64,000 bases of DNA from Rhodococcus tibetensis (lineage in GTDB: Bacteria; Actinomycetota; Actinomycetes; Mycobacteriales; Mycobacteriaceae), in assembly GCF_024438035.1 (NCBI RefSeq), contig NZ_JANFQF010000001.1:372001-436000 (forward strand), given 5' to 3'. The notes below the pieces were generated by a model that was given only the letters and a program-made list of their open reading frames with translations, had not been told where the DNA came from and ran no database searches. Below, one piece after another: positions 27,403-36,519 of this stretch (its first letter is position 1; each line of letters begins with the position of its first letter). A program made the translations under genes and the position numbers.

Positions 27403-28148
27403 CGCTGCACCCCCGCGAGGTCGTCCGCGCCGAGCGCGCGCATCGACGCGATCACGGCATCTACTGTCGGCTGAAGAATTTCACCGGCGAGCAGGCCGTC
27501 CGCGATGAGGACGACCCGGTCCGCATACGATGCGGCCACCGGATCGTGGGTCACCATCACCACTGTTTGCGACGTCTCCCGCACACTGGTACGCAAGAGT
27601 TCGAGAACCTCTGTGCCAGAATGTGAGTCGAGGTTGCCGGTCGGCTCGTCGGCGAAGATGACATCGGGCTGCGGAAGCAGAGCGCGCGCCACAGCCACCC
27701 GCTGCTGCTGCCCGCCCGACAGCTCGTGCGGGAGATGATCGAGCCGGTGCGTGAGGCCGAGCTTGGTGATCACTTCGTCCATCCACTGCGGCGACGGGTT
27801 GCTACCCGCCAGGCGCATCGGCAAGACCATGTTTGCTCGTGCGCTCAGGACCGGCAGGAGGTTGAACGCCTGAAACACGAATCCGATCCGCTCGCGCCGC
27901 AATTCGGTCAACTCCCGATCTCCCAGCCCGGTCACCTCGGTATCGCCGAGGAAGACTCGACCGGCCGACACCGTGTCCAGTCCGGCCAGGCAGTGCATGA
28001 GCGTCGACTTGCCGGAACCCGACGGACCCATGATGGCCGTGAAGGCGCCCCGCTCGAAGTCGACGTCCACACCGCCCAGTGCCCGCACCGCTGTCTCACC
28101 CGTGCCGTATACCTTGGTCACTCCGCTCGCATGTACCGCTGACTGCAT
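27399..28148 (-). CDS. ABC exporter ATP-binding protein (MacB/LolD type)
   Basis: A 249-residue ATPase with Walker A GPSGSGKST, signature LSGGQQQRVAVARALL, Walker B VIFADEPTGNLD and His in MVTHDPVAA; the EPTGNLD form is typical of the MacB/LolD class that pairs with FtsX-like permeases. ATG 28148 starts MQSAVHASGVTKVYG. A 12-bp palindrome lies 24 bp upstream and may bind the response regulator encoded next door. Confidence 0.92.
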   Translation of the reverse strand: MQSAVHASGVTKVYGTGETAVRALGGVDVDFERGAFTAIMGPSGSGKSTLMHCLAGLDTVSAGRVFLGDTEVTGLGDRELTELRRERIGFVFQAFNLLPVLSARANMVLPMRLAGSNPSPQWMDEVITKLGLTHRLDHLPHELSGGQQQRVAVARALLPQPDVIFADEPTGNLDSHSGTEVLELLRTSVRETSQTVVMVTHDPVAASYADRVVLIADGLLAGEILQPTVDAVIASMRALGADDLAGVQR

Positions 28149-28171
28149 CGTCCCGACCTCCGTGTTGTCAC

Positions 28172-28183
28172 CCGTGATCACGG
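28172..28183. promoter_or_regulatory. 12-bp palindrome upstream of the ABC exporter genes
   Basis: CCGTGATCACGG, a perfect palindrome, lies 24 bp before the ATPase start in the 136-bp gap after the response-regulator gene. It may be an operator; this is inference. Confidence 0.3.
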
Positions 28184-28284
28184 AATCGACGTTATTGCAG
28201 GTGAAGCGGTGCGCGCGTCGGAGCGCGGAGCCATCTTTCCGCTCGCCGTCGTCATCCTCGGGTAGGACGAATGCGGTTTGGGCG

Positions 28285-28977
28285 TCAGTCCTCGGTACCG
28301 AGCAGGTCCGAGCGGCGCACCAAACCGACCTGGAAGGCGAACACCACCGCTTGCACACGGTCTCGTGACTGCGTCTTCGACAGGACACGTCCCACATGCG
28401 TCTTCACGGTGGTCTCCGAGATGTGGAGCCTGGCCGCGATCTCCGTGTTGGACAACCCGTATGCCATGGCCTCGAGGACTTCCACCTCACGGGGTGTGAG
28501 TTCCTCTGGCAGCTGTGCGCGGTCCATCGAGTCCTCCAGCAGTGGCCCTACGTGCTGGAGGAGCCGGCGAGTGGCCCGTGCCTCGATTACGGCGTCACCC
28601 CGGTGTACCGTCCGAATGCCGTCGAGTAATTGCTCCGGCGGAACGTCCTTGAGGAGGAAACCGCTCGCCCCGGCCCGGATTGCGGAGATGACATATTCGT
28701 CGTTGTCGAACGTGGTGAGTACCACCACCTTCGGCGCATTCTCGGCGGCCAGCAGCAACCGGGTGGTTTCGATGCCGTCCATGCGGGGCATTTGCACATC
28801 CATCAGGACGACATCGACGCGCCTCGCCGCGAGTTCGGTGAGTGCCTGCCGTCCGTCCGACGCCTCCACCACCACCGACAGGTCCGGCTGCGAATCGATG
28901 ACCATCCGGAACCCCGCACGGACCAGTTGCTGATCGTCGATCAGCGCAACATCGATGCGGTCGCCGTGTTCGTCCAT
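28285..28977 (-). CDS. LuxR/NarL-family response regulator
   Basis: A 230-residue response regulator. The receiver domain has acidic pair Asp14-Asp15, phosphoacceptor Asp60 (VVLMDVQMPRMDG), and Lys in FLLKDVPP; the C-terminal LuxR helix-turn-helix is LTPREVEVLEAMAYGLSNTEIAARLHISETTVKTHVGRVLSK. It follows the histidine kinase gene in the same direction with a 9-bp gap. TAGGGT overlapping the kinase stop lies 6 nt before the ATG, so a second, leaderless transcript is possible. It likely controls the ABC exporter. Confidence 0.93.
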   Translation of the reverse strand: MDEHGDRIDVALIDDQQLVRAGFRMVIDSQPDLSVVVEASDGRQALTELAARRVDVVLMDVQMPRMDGIETTRLLLAAENAPKVVVLTTFDNDEYVISAIRAGASGFLLKDVPPEQLLDGIRTVHRGDAVIEARATRRLLQHVGPLLEDSMDRAQLPEELTPREVEVLEAMAYGLSNTEIAARLHISETTVKTHVGRVLSKTQSRDRVQAVVFAFQVGLVRRSDLLGTED

Positions 28978-28986
28978 GCCCTCACC

Positions 28987-30165
28987 CTAGGGCTTCTCGT
29001 ACGGGAGGACGGCGCGGACCCGATATCCGCCACCGGGTTTGGGACCTGCCGTCACCCGGCCGCCGTGGAGTCGTGCCCGCTCTTCCATTCCGATCAAACC
29101 CTGCCCACCCGCGGAGGGCTCGATGAGCGCCGCGGCAACGCCACGGCCGTCGTCGACGACAGTCAGGGTCAGATCGCGGTCGGTCCAGCTCATCTCGACA
29201 CCGGCGTGTGCCCCCGGCCCGGCGTGTTTGAGCACGTTGGTCAGCGACTCCTGAACGATCCGGTACGCGGTCAGGCCCGTCCCCGGCGGCAGCTCCCGGG
29301 GACTCCCTTCGACCCGCAGGTGCACGTCCACCCCCTTCTTGCGGAGGTCTGCGACGAGCGAAGTGATGTCCGGCGCACCGGGAATCACGGCGAAGTCCCG
29401 GGGCCGGTCTTCTCGCAACACCGACAGCAGTGCCCGCATGTCCGTCAGTGCTTGCCGGCCGGTGGCTGCGATCGTCTCCAGCGCAGCGACAGCAGCTGCG
29501 GGATCCTGGGCGGCCCCGTACCGTCCGCCGTCGGCCTGCGCGATGACGACGGTCAGCGAGTGGGCGACGATATCGTGCATCTCCCGGGCAATACGCGTGC
29601 GCTCGCTGATGGTGGCAATCTCGGCTTCCTGCTCCCGTTCGAGTTCGAGTAATCGAGCGCGCTCCGCGAGCCCGTCGAACTCCTTCATCCGAATTCGTCG
29701 CAGGTCACCGAAGGCCCACACCGCAAGCACGAAGGCGACGAATGCGAGAGAGTTGTACACCAGTATCTCGAACGACTTGTTCTGGGTGAAGTATTTCGTC
29801 GTCGCGCCCACCGCGCCGACCATGGCGATACCGAGCGCGGTGAAACTGCTCCAGCGTGGACCGTAGGCAGCAAAGGCGTAGAGCGCGATGGGGACCGCCA
29901 CCACGGACAGCAGGAGGGTGTTCGCGATGACGACGAGATGCAGCACCGAGAACGCGGCGATCACGAACCCCGACACCACGGTGTGCGAACGACGCCAGGC
30001 CAGCGGCACCGTCATGCCCAGCGAGACGATCACTGCGGCCACGCTCGCCTCCGCCGCCGTGAGGAGGCTGAGGACGGTGACGACACCGGCTACGCACACG
30101 TCGATTCCGCGGCTGTGCTCCGCGCTCCATCGATACCATCGTTCAGTCGAAGGAAAGCGGGCCAT
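28987..30165 (-). CDS. Sensor histidine kinase (HisKA_3/NarL-cognate type)
   Basis: A 392-residue kinase with several N-terminal transmembrane helices (about residues 20-160) and little extracytoplasmic sequence. The dimerisation helix has the phospho-His in RIAREMHDIVAHSL (about residue 192), and the ATPase domain has GLTAYRIVQESLTNVLKHA, DDGRG and GLIGMEERARLHGG. This is the class that pairs with LuxR-type regulators and often senses membrane or peptide signals (intramembrane sensing). Confidence 0.92.
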   Translation of the reverse strand: MARFPSTERWYRWSAEHSRGIDVCVAGVVTVLSLLTAAEASVAAVIVSLGMTVPLAWRRSHTVVSGFVIAAFSVLHLVVIANTLLLSVVAVPIALYAFAAYGPRWSSFTALGIAMVGAVGATTKYFTQNKSFEILVYNSLAFVAFVLAVWAFGDLRRIRMKEFDGLAERARLLELEREQEAEIATISERTRIAREMHDIVAHSLTVVIAQADGGRYGAAQDPAAAVAALETIAATGRQALTDMRALLSVLREDRPRDFAVIPGAPDITSLVADLRKKGVDVHLRVEGSPRELPPGTGLTAYRIVQESLTNVLKHAGPGAHAGVEMSWTDRDLTLTVVDDGRGVAAALIEPSAGGQGLIGMEERARLHGGRVTAGPKPGGGYRVRAVLPYEKP

Positions 30166-30241
30166 GCTGCCACGGTAGCGCCTGCTCAGGCGATTCAGCC
30201 GCGGGTGGCGCCGCTCCCTGCAGGACTACCCGGACTGTGGG

Positions 30242-30247
30242 TACATT
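30242..30247 (+). promoter_or_regulatory. -10 element (TACATT) for a leaderless transcript
   Basis: TACATT is followed by 6 nt and then ATG 30254. Confidence 0.5.
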
Positions 30248-30253
30248 CTTCTC

Positions 30254-31240
30254 ATGCGCTTCGGATTGTTCGTTCCTCAGGGCTGGCGTCTGGACCTCGT
30301 CGGAATCGACCCCTCCGAGCAGTGGGCGGTGATGCGCGACTTCTCGCTGCGCGCCGACCGCGGCTCCTGGGATTCGCTGTGGGTGTACGACCATTTCCAC
30401 ACCGTCCCGGCGCCCACCGAGGAGGCAACCCACGAGGCGTGGACCCTGATGTCCGCTCTCGCTGCCGTCACCTCGCGGGTGCGCCTCGGCCAGATGTGCA
30501 CGGCGGTCAGCTATCGCAACCCCGCGTATCTGGCCAAGGTGGCCGCCACCACCGACCTCATCTCGGGTGGACGAGTGGATATGGGCATCGGAGGTGGCTG
30601 GTACGAGCACGAGTGGCGCGCTTACGGATACGGATTTCCCTCTCCCGGTGATCGTCTCGGCCGCCTCGACGAAGGCGTTCAAATCATGCGCCAGGCCTGG
30701 GTAAACGGCACTGCCACCCTCGCGGGCAAGCACTACCAGGTCGACGGGGCGATCGTGCAACCACTTCCCCTGCAAGAGGGCGGCATTCCCCTGTGGATTG
30801 CCGGTGGTGGTGAAAAGGTCACCCTGAAGATCGCCGCGAAGTACGCGCAGTACACCAACTTCGACGGCACCCTCGAAGGGTTCGCCCACAAGTCCGAGAT
30901 TCTCCGCAGGCACTGCGAGGACGTCGGAACCGACTTCGATGCCATCGTCCGGTCGGCCAACTACAACGTCGCGATCGGAACCACCGAAGCCGAGGTCGAG
31001 CAGCGACTGGCCACGTTGGTGGAGCGGGTCACCCCGTATGTGGGCGCCGAGGCGGCGGAGGGAACTTTGGGCGCTTTCCGTGGGATGCCAGGTGTGGGCA
31101 CCCCGGATCAGATCATCGAGAAGCTGTCCGCCCTGAAGGCGCAGGGCATGACCTACGGCATCTTCTACTTCCCCGAAGCCGCATACGACACCTCCGGCAT
31201 CGAACTGTTCGAGAAGGAAGTGCTCCCGGCGCTGCGCTGA
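30254..31240 (+). CDS. LLM-class F420-dependent oxidoreductase
   Basis: A 328-residue luciferase-like TIM-barrel protein of the F420-dependent TIGR03560-like group: MRFGLFVPQGWRLDL, VYDHFHTVPAP, LGQMCTAVSYRNPAYLAKVAATTDLISGGRVDMGIGGGWYEHEWRAYGY and PLWIAGGGEKVTLK. It would transfer hydride between F420H2 and an unknown substrate. Start ATG 30254 is leaderless. It is related only distantly to the NtaA/DszA-type enzymes at 607 and 23415. The next gene is a GNAT acetyltransferase under its own promoter. Confidence 0.87.
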   Translation: MRFGLFVPQGWRLDLVGIDPSEQWAVMRDFSLRADRGSWDSLWVYDHFHTVPAPTEEATHEAWTLMSALAAVTSRVRLGQMCTAVSYRNPAYLAKVAATTDLISGGRVDMGIGGGWYEHEWRAYGYGFPSPGDRLGRLDEGVQIMRQAWVNGTATLAGKHYQVDGAIVQPLPLQEGGIPLWIAGGGEKVTLKIAAKYAQYTNFDGTLEGFAHKSEILRRHCEDVGTDFDAIVRSANYNVAIGTTEAEVEQRLATLVERVTPYVGAEAAEGTLGAFRGMPGVGTPDQIIEKLSALKAQGMTYGIFYFPEAAYDTSGIELFEKEVLPALR

Positions 31241-31257
31241 TCGGTCGCTCACAGGCC

Positions 31258-31263
31258 TACAGT
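31258..31263 (+). promoter_or_regulatory. -10 element (TACAGT) for a leaderless transcript
   Basis: TACAGT is followed by 6 nt and then ATG 31270. Confidence 0.5.
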
Positions 31264-31269
31264 GGCGGC

Positions 31270-31833
31270 ATGTTCGTCGTCACTCTGAACACCGACTCCG
31301 TGTGGCTGAGTCCGCCGGTCATCGGCGACATCGACGCAATCTGTGCCGCGTGCAGCGACTCCGTGATCGCCGAGTGGACCACCATGCCGTCGCCCTATAC
31401 GCGATCGGACGCGGAGCAGTTCGTGCGGCGTACCGTCCCCTCCGGATGGGCGGATCGCAGCCCCGTCTGGGCAATTCGCGAACGCGCCGACGGACCCGCG
31501 GTGGGGATGATCGGATTGCTCGCGCGCGACAGCTCAGCGTCCGAAATCGGTTACTGGCTCGCGGCCGATGCGCGCTCACGCGGTCTCATGACAGCCGCGA
31601 TCGAAGTGGTGTGTGGCTTCGCGTTTCGGCCGGATGGTATGGGTCTCGAACGCATCGAGTGGCGTGCCTTCGTCGGCAACCGCGGCTCCGCGGCGGTGGC
31701 CCGGAAACTGGGATTTCGGTTCGAGGGAGTGCAGCGCCGCGGACTGCTCCAACGTGGCGTTCGACGGGACTCGTGGATGGCGGCGCTACTGGCGGAGGAT
31801 CCACGGACGCAGGTAGACGGCTGGCCCGACTAG
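31270..31833 (+). CDS. GNAT-family acetyltransferase (RimJ/RimL type)
   Basis: A 187-residue acyl-CoA N-acyltransferase. The family pattern is visible as RSDAEQFVRRTVPSGWADRSPVWAIRE, SSASEIGYWLAADARSRGLMTAAIEVVCGFAF (acetyl-CoA loop) and RIEWRAFVGNRGSAAVARKLGFRFEGVQRRGLLQRGVRRDSW. These features mark the RimJ/RimL-like branch that acetylates protein N-termini or small amines. It is convergent with the DUF3239 gene (stops almost adjacent). Confidence 0.87.
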   Translation: MFVVTLNTDSVWLSPPVIGDIDAICAACSDSVIAEWTTMPSPYTRSDAEQFVRRTVPSGWADRSPVWAIRERADGPAVGMIGLLARDSSASEIGYWLAADARSRGLMTAAIEVVCGFAFRPDGMGLERIEWRAFVGNRGSAAVARKLGFRFEGVQRRGLLQRGVRRDSWMAALLAEDPRTQVDGWPD

Positions 31834-31834
31834 A

Positions 31835-32503
31835 TCAGCGCAGGCTCTCCGGAAGCTCGTGCTCGGACACGACCACTCGCTGATCGGGACTCGTCCGAAC
31901 GTGCTCGGACTCGGGAATTTTGCTCTGCAAGAACTCCCACTCCGCCTGATCGATGGCTTCGGCCGCGCGGGCGCGCACCGAGGCGTCGCGGGTGCCCCAG
32001 GCGATGGGCATCGGACTGACCATCTCCCAGGTGTCGGCGGCACTGTGCGTGTTGCGGTCGTTCAGAAGCGCGACCGACGGCACCTTGTCACCGACGCTCT
32101 GCTTCTGATGTGCGCGGATCGGGACATTGCGGGTGACCAAGACGTAAGACGGCCGACCTGCGGCAGGCTTCGCCACGTCGATCAGCGACAGCAGCGTGAG
32201 CGCGCGCGGGTGCACCTCCGAGATCACCGCCGGGACCAGCGGGCTCTTCGCATACAGGTCTTCGATCCTGCCCACCTTCTTCGGCACCCAGAACGCCACC
32301 CACACCGACGTGAGCGCGACGAGCGCCACCACGACACCGAGGATGATCGACCACGCATGCCCGAACAGGATCAGTCCCACAGCCGCGGCCGCGAACAGCA
32401 GGGCAACGATGACCGCGGACACCTGGAGGCGTCGCATATCGGCGAAGGTCTGATTCACAGACTTCGCGTAGGCCCGATCGACGGTGAACTCGAAATGTCG
32501 CAC
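31835..32503 (-). CDS. DUF3239 membrane-anchored protein
   Basis: A 222-residue actinobacterial protein with two closely spaced transmembrane helices (about residues 28-72) and a cytoplasmic C-terminal domain containing VPAVISEVHPRALTLLSLIDVAK and WEMVSPMPIAWGT. It matches the DUF3239 family by layout. Function unknown. The GTG start has TAAGCT 6 nt upstream, so it is probably leaderless. It lies downstream of the XPB gene in the same direction, but has its own promoter. Confidence 0.8.
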   Translation of the reverse strand: MRHFEFTVDRAYAKSVNQTFADMRRLQVSAVIVALLFAAAAVGLILFGHAWSIILGVVVALVALTSVWVAFWVPKKVGRIEDLYAKSPLVPAVISEVHPRALTLLSLIDVAKPAAGRPSYVLVTRNVPIRAHQKQSVGDKVPSVALLNDRNTHSAADTWEMVSPMPIAWGTRDASVRARAAEAIDQAEWEFLQSKIPESEHVRTSPDQRVVVSEHELPESLR

Positions 32504-32541
32504 GGCACCAGCTTAGAGTCCCGGGTGCCGCGGCGGCGGAG

Positions 32542-34221
32542 TCACCCGATAGCCGGCCCGAGGAGATCGTCGGCATCGGTGATCCGGTACGCGTAACCCT
32601 GCTCTGCCAAGAAGCGCTGCCGGTGCGCGGCGTACTCGGCGTCGAGGGTGTCGCGGGCGACGACGGAATAGAAGTGTGCTTGGCCGCCGTCCTGCTTGGG
32701 ACGCAGGAGCCGTCCGAGCCGCTGAGCTTCTTCCTGTCGCGAACCGAACGTGCCCGAAACCTGCACCGCGACGGACGCTTCCGGGAGGTCGATGGAGAAG
32801 TTGGCGACCTTACTCACCACCAGCGTCTGGATTTCACCGGCGCGGAAGCTGTCGAAGAGTTCCTCGCGCTCCTTGTTCTTGGTGGAGCCCTTGATGACCG
32901 GCGCGTTCAACGCCTCACCCAGCTCGTCCAGTTGATCGAGGTAGGCACCGATGATGAGGGTCGGCGCGTCGGTATGCCGCTCGAGTATCGATTTCACCAC
33001 CGCGATCTTCGTGTGTGCGGTCGAACACAACTTGTACCGCTCGTCGGGTTCGGCGACTGCGTAGGCCATGCGTTCGGCGTCCGTCAGCGTCACCCGCACC
33101 TCGACGCAGTCGGCGGGAGCGATCCATCCCTGTGCCTCGATGTCCTTCCACGGTGCGTCGTACCGCTTGGGCCCGATCAGCGAGAAGACGTCACCCTCGC
33201 GACCGTCCTCACGCACCAACGTGGCGGTGAGACCGAGGCGGCGACGAGACTGCAGGTCTGCGGTCATGCGGAAGACCGGGGCCGGCAGAAGGTGGACCTC
33301 GTCGTAGATGACGAGGCCCCAGTCGCGGGAGTCGAAGAGTTCGAGGTGCTTGTATTCACCCTTCGTGCGTCGCGTGATTACCTGATACGTGGCGATCGTG
33401 ACCGGCCGAATCTCCTTGCGCTCACCCGAATACTCTCCGATCTCCTCCTCGGTGAGGGAGGTGCGCGCGATGAGCTCCCGCTTCCACTGACGTCCCGCGA
33501 CGGTGTTCGTGACCAGGATCAACGTGGTGGCCTTCGCCTTGGCCATGGCCGCGGCACCGACCATGGTTTTGCCTGCCCCACAGGGAAGGACGACGACACC
33601 GGAACCGCCCGCCCAGAACGAGTCGGCTGCCATCTCCTGATAGTCGCGCAGGTGCCAATGGCCGTCTGCCGATCCGGGGGAGGTGCCGTCGTAGTCGAGA
33701 TCGATCTGGTGGGCTTCGCCGTCGACATATCCGGCGAGGTCTTCGGCCGGCCAGCCCACCTTGAGGAGGAGCTGCTTGAGTCTTCCGCGCTCACTGGGGT
33801 GGACTATGACGGTGTCGTCGTCGACGCGGGCGCCGAGCATCGGAGCGATCTTCTTGTGCCGGGTCACCTCGGTGAGCACAGCGCGGTCGAGGCTGACGAG
33901 TGTCAGCCCGTGCGCAGGATTCTTCACCAGCTGCAGGCGGCCGTACCGAGCCATGGTGTCGACGATGTCGACCAGCAGGGGTTGCGGCACGGCATAACGG
34001 GAGAAGTTGACGAGGGCGTCGACCACCTGTTCGGCGTCGTGCCCGGCCGCTCGTGCATTCCACAGGGCCAGGGGAGTGATGCGGTAGGTATGGACGTGTT
34101 CCGGCGCCCGTTCGAGTTCGGCAAACGGGGCGATCGCCTGTCGGGCGTCGTTCGCGCGTTCGTGATCGACCTCCAACAGCAACGTCTTGTCGGATTGGAC
34201 GATCAACGGTCCGTCGGTCAC
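32542..34221 (-). CDS. xpb: DNA repair helicase XPB
   Basis: A 559-residue superfamily 2 helicase of the mycobacterial XPB/Ercc3 type, a 3'-5' ATP-dependent DNA helicase linked to nucleotide excision repair. After the N-terminal XPB-specific domain come Walker A PCGAGKTMVGAA (about residue 214), DEVH box YDEVHLLPAP (about 305), LTATLVREDGREGDVF (RED motif, an XPB hallmark), and motif VI ...SRQEEAQRLGRLLRPK. The GTG start is preceded by AAGGAGG. In mycobacteria it sits next to the XPB-like gene; here several genes (about 5.5 kb) separate the two. Confidence 0.95.
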   Translation of the reverse strand: MTDGPLIVQSDKTLLLEVDHERANDARQAIAPFAELERAPEHVHTYRITPLALWNARAAGHDAEQVVDALVNFSRYAVPQPLLVDIVDTMARYGRLQLVKNPAHGLTLVSLDRAVLTEVTRHKKIAPMLGARVDDDTVIVHPSERGRLKQLLLKVGWPAEDLAGYVDGEAHQIDLDYDGTSPGSADGHWHLRDYQEMAADSFWAGGSGVVVLPCGAGKTMVGAAAMAKAKATTLILVTNTVAGRQWKRELIARTSLTEEEIGEYSGERKEIRPVTIATYQVITRRTKGEYKHLELFDSRDWGLVIYDEVHLLPAPVFRMTADLQSRRRLGLTATLVREDGREGDVFSLIGPKRYDAPWKDIEAQGWIAPADCVEVRVTLTDAERMAYAVAEPDERYKLCSTAHTKIAVVKSILERHTDAPTLIIGAYLDQLDELGEALNAPVIKGSTKNKEREELFDSFRAGEIQTLVVSKVANFSIDLPEASVAVQVSGTFGSRQEEAQRLGRLLRPKQDGGQAHFYSVVARDTLDAEYAAHRQRFLAEQGYAYRITDADDLLGPAIG

Positions 34222-34393
34222 GAAAGCCTCCTTGTCATGCGGCGCCGGATCTGGCCAGCCTGTCCATTGTCCTGGTATGGGCGTCGGCGCGCCACGTCGC
34301 CACCTCTCACCTGGCTCGATACCAGCACATTCCGGGCGGTTGCAGCCTAAATTGAAAGGTCAGCCGGTGGATTCCCCAGAGACGAGGCCTGAG

Positions 34394-35146
34394 ATGACCC
34401 AGCCCCCCGACCCCTCACGTCCCGATCCGAACACCCCCGGCCAACCGCCGAACAACCCGCAGCAGCCGTACCAGCAAGGTCAGCCGTATCAGCAGGGTCA
34501 GTACCCGCAGCAGCCTTTCCAGCAAGGTCAGTACGGTCCGCCGCCCGGACAGCAGGGCCAGTACGGTCCGCCGCCCGGACAGTACGGGCAATACCCGCCC
34601 GGCGGCCAATACCCGCCACAGAAGAAGTCGCGCAAGGGCCTGCTCATCACCCTCGCCGTCGTCGCAGTAGTGCTCCTTGCTGCTGTCGCCGCGGTCGGCG
34701 TCTTTGTCGTACGCAGCGCCGACCAGAACAGCCTCGACGTCGGAGACTGCGTCTTCTTCGAATCCGCGTCGACCACGGCCGCCGACACCGAGCACGAAAA
34801 ACGTGACTGCTCCGACGACGACGCCACCTACGAGGTGGCCACCAAGCAGGACGGTGACGCCCAGTGCGGTGACGACTACTTCTCCTACACGCTGGTGGGT
34901 GAGGAAGACACCGTCGAAAGCACGCTGTGCCTCATCCCGAACATGGTGGAGAATTCGTGCTACCTCCTGGAGGACGACGGCAGAATCGTCCCAGGCACCT
35001 GCTCCGAACCCGACACGGTCAAAGTGGTCGAACGCGTCGACGGCCAGGAGGACGAATCCCTCTGCAACCAATTCGACGCCGCATTCCCCATCGCCTTCTC
35101 GGAGCCGCAGCGCACCTACTGCATCGAGGTGAACCTCACCGGCTAG
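34394..35146 (+). CDS. Membrane-anchored protein with Pro/Gln/Gly/Tyr-rich cytoplasmic tail
   Basis: A 250-residue single-pass protein. Residues 1-85 are rich in Pro, Gln, Gly and Tyr with repeated QQGQYGPPPG units; a basic KKSRK stop signal and one transmembrane helix (about 88-115) follow; the outer domain has six or so Cys (GDCVFF, KRDCSDDD, AQCGDD, TLCLIPN, NSCYLL, GTCSEPD, SLCNQF, TYCIEV) suggesting disulfides. It resembles the septum-formation/LppU-like mycobacterial proteins in layout. ATG 34394 has GAGG 6 nt upstream; GTG 34367 is an alternative. Confidence 0.7.
   Translation: MTQPPDPSRPDPNTPGQPPNNPQQPYQQGQPYQQGQYPQQPFQQGQYGPPPGQQGQYGPPPGQYGQYPPGGQYPPQKKSRKGLLITLAVVAVVLLAAVAAVGVFVVRSADQNSLDVGDCVFFESASTTAADTEHEKRDCSDDDATYEVATKQDGDAQCGDDYFSYTLVGEEDTVESTLCLIPNMVENSCYLLEDDGRIVPGTCSEPDTVKVVERVDGQEDESLCNQFDAAFPIAFSEPQRTYCIEVNLTG
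34529..34582 (+). repeat. Two copies of a 24-bp direct repeat in the Pro/Gln-rich coding region
   Basis: Identical 24-bp blocks at 34529-34552 and 34559-34582 encode QYGPPPGQ repeats in the cytoplasmic tail. Their length could vary by slippage. Confidence 0.8.
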
Positions 35147-35351
35147 CTTCTGTCACGTGTGAGTATTGCCGGTCGGCTACGCCGCGGGCCGGAGTCGAGA
35201 TAGCAACGAGTTGAGATGACGACGCCAATCTCCGATTCGATCTGCTCGACTCTCGCATTAGCGCAATTGGCGATCGGTGTCAAGGCTCGGGCGCACCCTA
35301 GCTCTGAGGCGAATGTAACGGCGTTGCCCGAGCCACCGATCGGCCCGGGCA

Positions 35352-35867
35352 TCAACGTGGCTCATGTTGTGAGCGCAGCCATTTGCGTATACGTCCGCGG
35401 GCGTTGCTGTAGGGCGATGCGGTGTTGAGCTGAATCATCCGGCCGGCCGTATATTTCTTGTACCAGGGCTTGGCGTACAACTCCTCATTGCTCATCGAGT
35501 CGATCAATGCCACGATCCGGCTCTCGGCCGCGGAGAGCCGCTCGAGCAGCTCGGCCCACGACTCCGACGCACAATTGCGGTAGAAGCTCTGGGCGAGCTC
35601 TCCGAGTTGGCTCCAGGTGTACCCCGTCGCTGGGAACTCCGGTTCGATTCCGAGAGCGCGGTCGTGGTGCCAAGTGAGCACCAGTTCGTTCCAGCCAATG
35701 AGATAGGCGACCAGGTCGGCTGGACTGATCAGCGTCCCAGTTGAGTGCCCGGGCAGCGACCGCTCCCGCGACCGTTCCGGCGGCACCCGCGCGAGATCGG
35801 CAACGAGCTTGATGTAATTGGCATCGATCGCGGTCAGCAAGCTGGCTTTGTCGTTCGGAACCGCCAT
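35352..35867 (-). CDS. ClbS/DfsB family four-helix bundle protein
   Basis: A 171-residue protein of the DinB-like ClbS/DfsB family: MAVPNDKASLLTAIDANYIKLVADLARVP, LVAYLIGWNELVLTWHHDRA, and NTASPYSNARGRIRKWLR. ClbS deactivates the genotoxin colibactin; most members are unassigned. A GAGGTGAGGG precedes ATG 35867. The flanking 35147-35351 and 35868-36066 stretches (about 200 bp each) show no convincing gene. Confidence 0.85.
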   Translation of the reverse strand: MAVPNDKASLLTAIDANYIKLVADLARVPPERSRERSLPGHSTGTLISPADLVAYLIGWNELVLTWHHDRALGIEPEFPATGYTWSQLGELAQSFYRNCASESWAELLERLSAAESRIVALIDSMSNEELYAKPWYKKYTAGRMIQLNTASPYSNARGRIRKWLRSQHEPR

Positions 35868-36066
35868 CCCTCACCTCTCGGGCACTGTCGCCGCCCGACG
35901 CTGCGTACGCAACGCCGGTAAAGCGAATCTTATGCAACGGGTTTCGGCTCGTGTCCGGGGTACCGCGGTGCACGAAGTGCTTGGGGGAGCGTAAATAGAT
36001 GACGTTGCGACTGGGCACCCTTTCGGCGATCGGCTACAGGAGCTATCCGCCGCGGCCGAGACCCGT

Positions 36067-36507
36067 TCAGAGCCGATTCGGACCTGAACCCTCCACGGCG
36101 AGTTCGTCTTCCGGGTTGAGCAGGTAGCACGCCTTCATCGACAGGCATCCACACCCGATGCATCCGGTGAGCTCGTGTTCGAGGCGTTCGATTCGCTTGC
36201 GTTGATCCTCGAGTTGCACCCGCCACAGCTTCGATACGCGCTGCCAGTCGCGGATCGTCGGCATCCGGTCGGGTGGGAGCGTCTCGAACACCGTCCCCAC
36301 ATCGGCCAATGGAATCCCGAGCCGCTTGGCCACCACGATCAGCGAGATTCGGCGGAGCATGTGGCGTTCGTACCGGCGTTGATTCCCGGACGTCCGCGTC
36401 GAGGCGATCAGTCCGAGCTGCTCGTAGTAATGGAGCGCCGAGACGGCCACACCCGTCCGACGGGACACCTCCCCCACCGACAGCAGATCCTTCGGATCCA
36501 AAGACAT
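36067..36507 (-). CDS. soxR: SoxR redox-sensing transcriptional activator
   Basis: A 146-residue MerR-family regulator. The N-terminal winged helix (LLSVGEVSRRTGVAVSALHYYEQLGLI) is followed by a dimerisation helix and the [2Fe-2S] cluster motif Cys116-x2-Cys119-x-Cys121-x5-Cys127 (CIGCGCLSMKAC). Oxidation of the cluster by redox-active compounds such as phenazines activates it. It is divergent from an MFS gene, and its operator lies between them. In actinobacteria SoxR controls efflux and detoxification genes directly, without SoxS. Confidence 0.95.
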   Translation of the reverse strand: MSLDPKDLLSVGEVSRRTGVAVSALHYYEQLGLIASTRTSGNQRRYERHMLRRISLIVVAKRLGIPLADVGTVFETLPPDRMPTIRDWQRVSKLWRVQLEDQRKRIERLEHELTGCIGCGCLSMKACYLLNPEDELAVEGSGPNRL

Positions 36508-36519
36508 CCCATCACCCCC

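Noticed and set aside
35143-35355. 70-codon minus-strand ORF between the membrane protein and the ClbS gene
   Set aside because: No ribosome-binding site, overlaps the ClbS 3' end and has no recognisable sequence. Left as intergenic.
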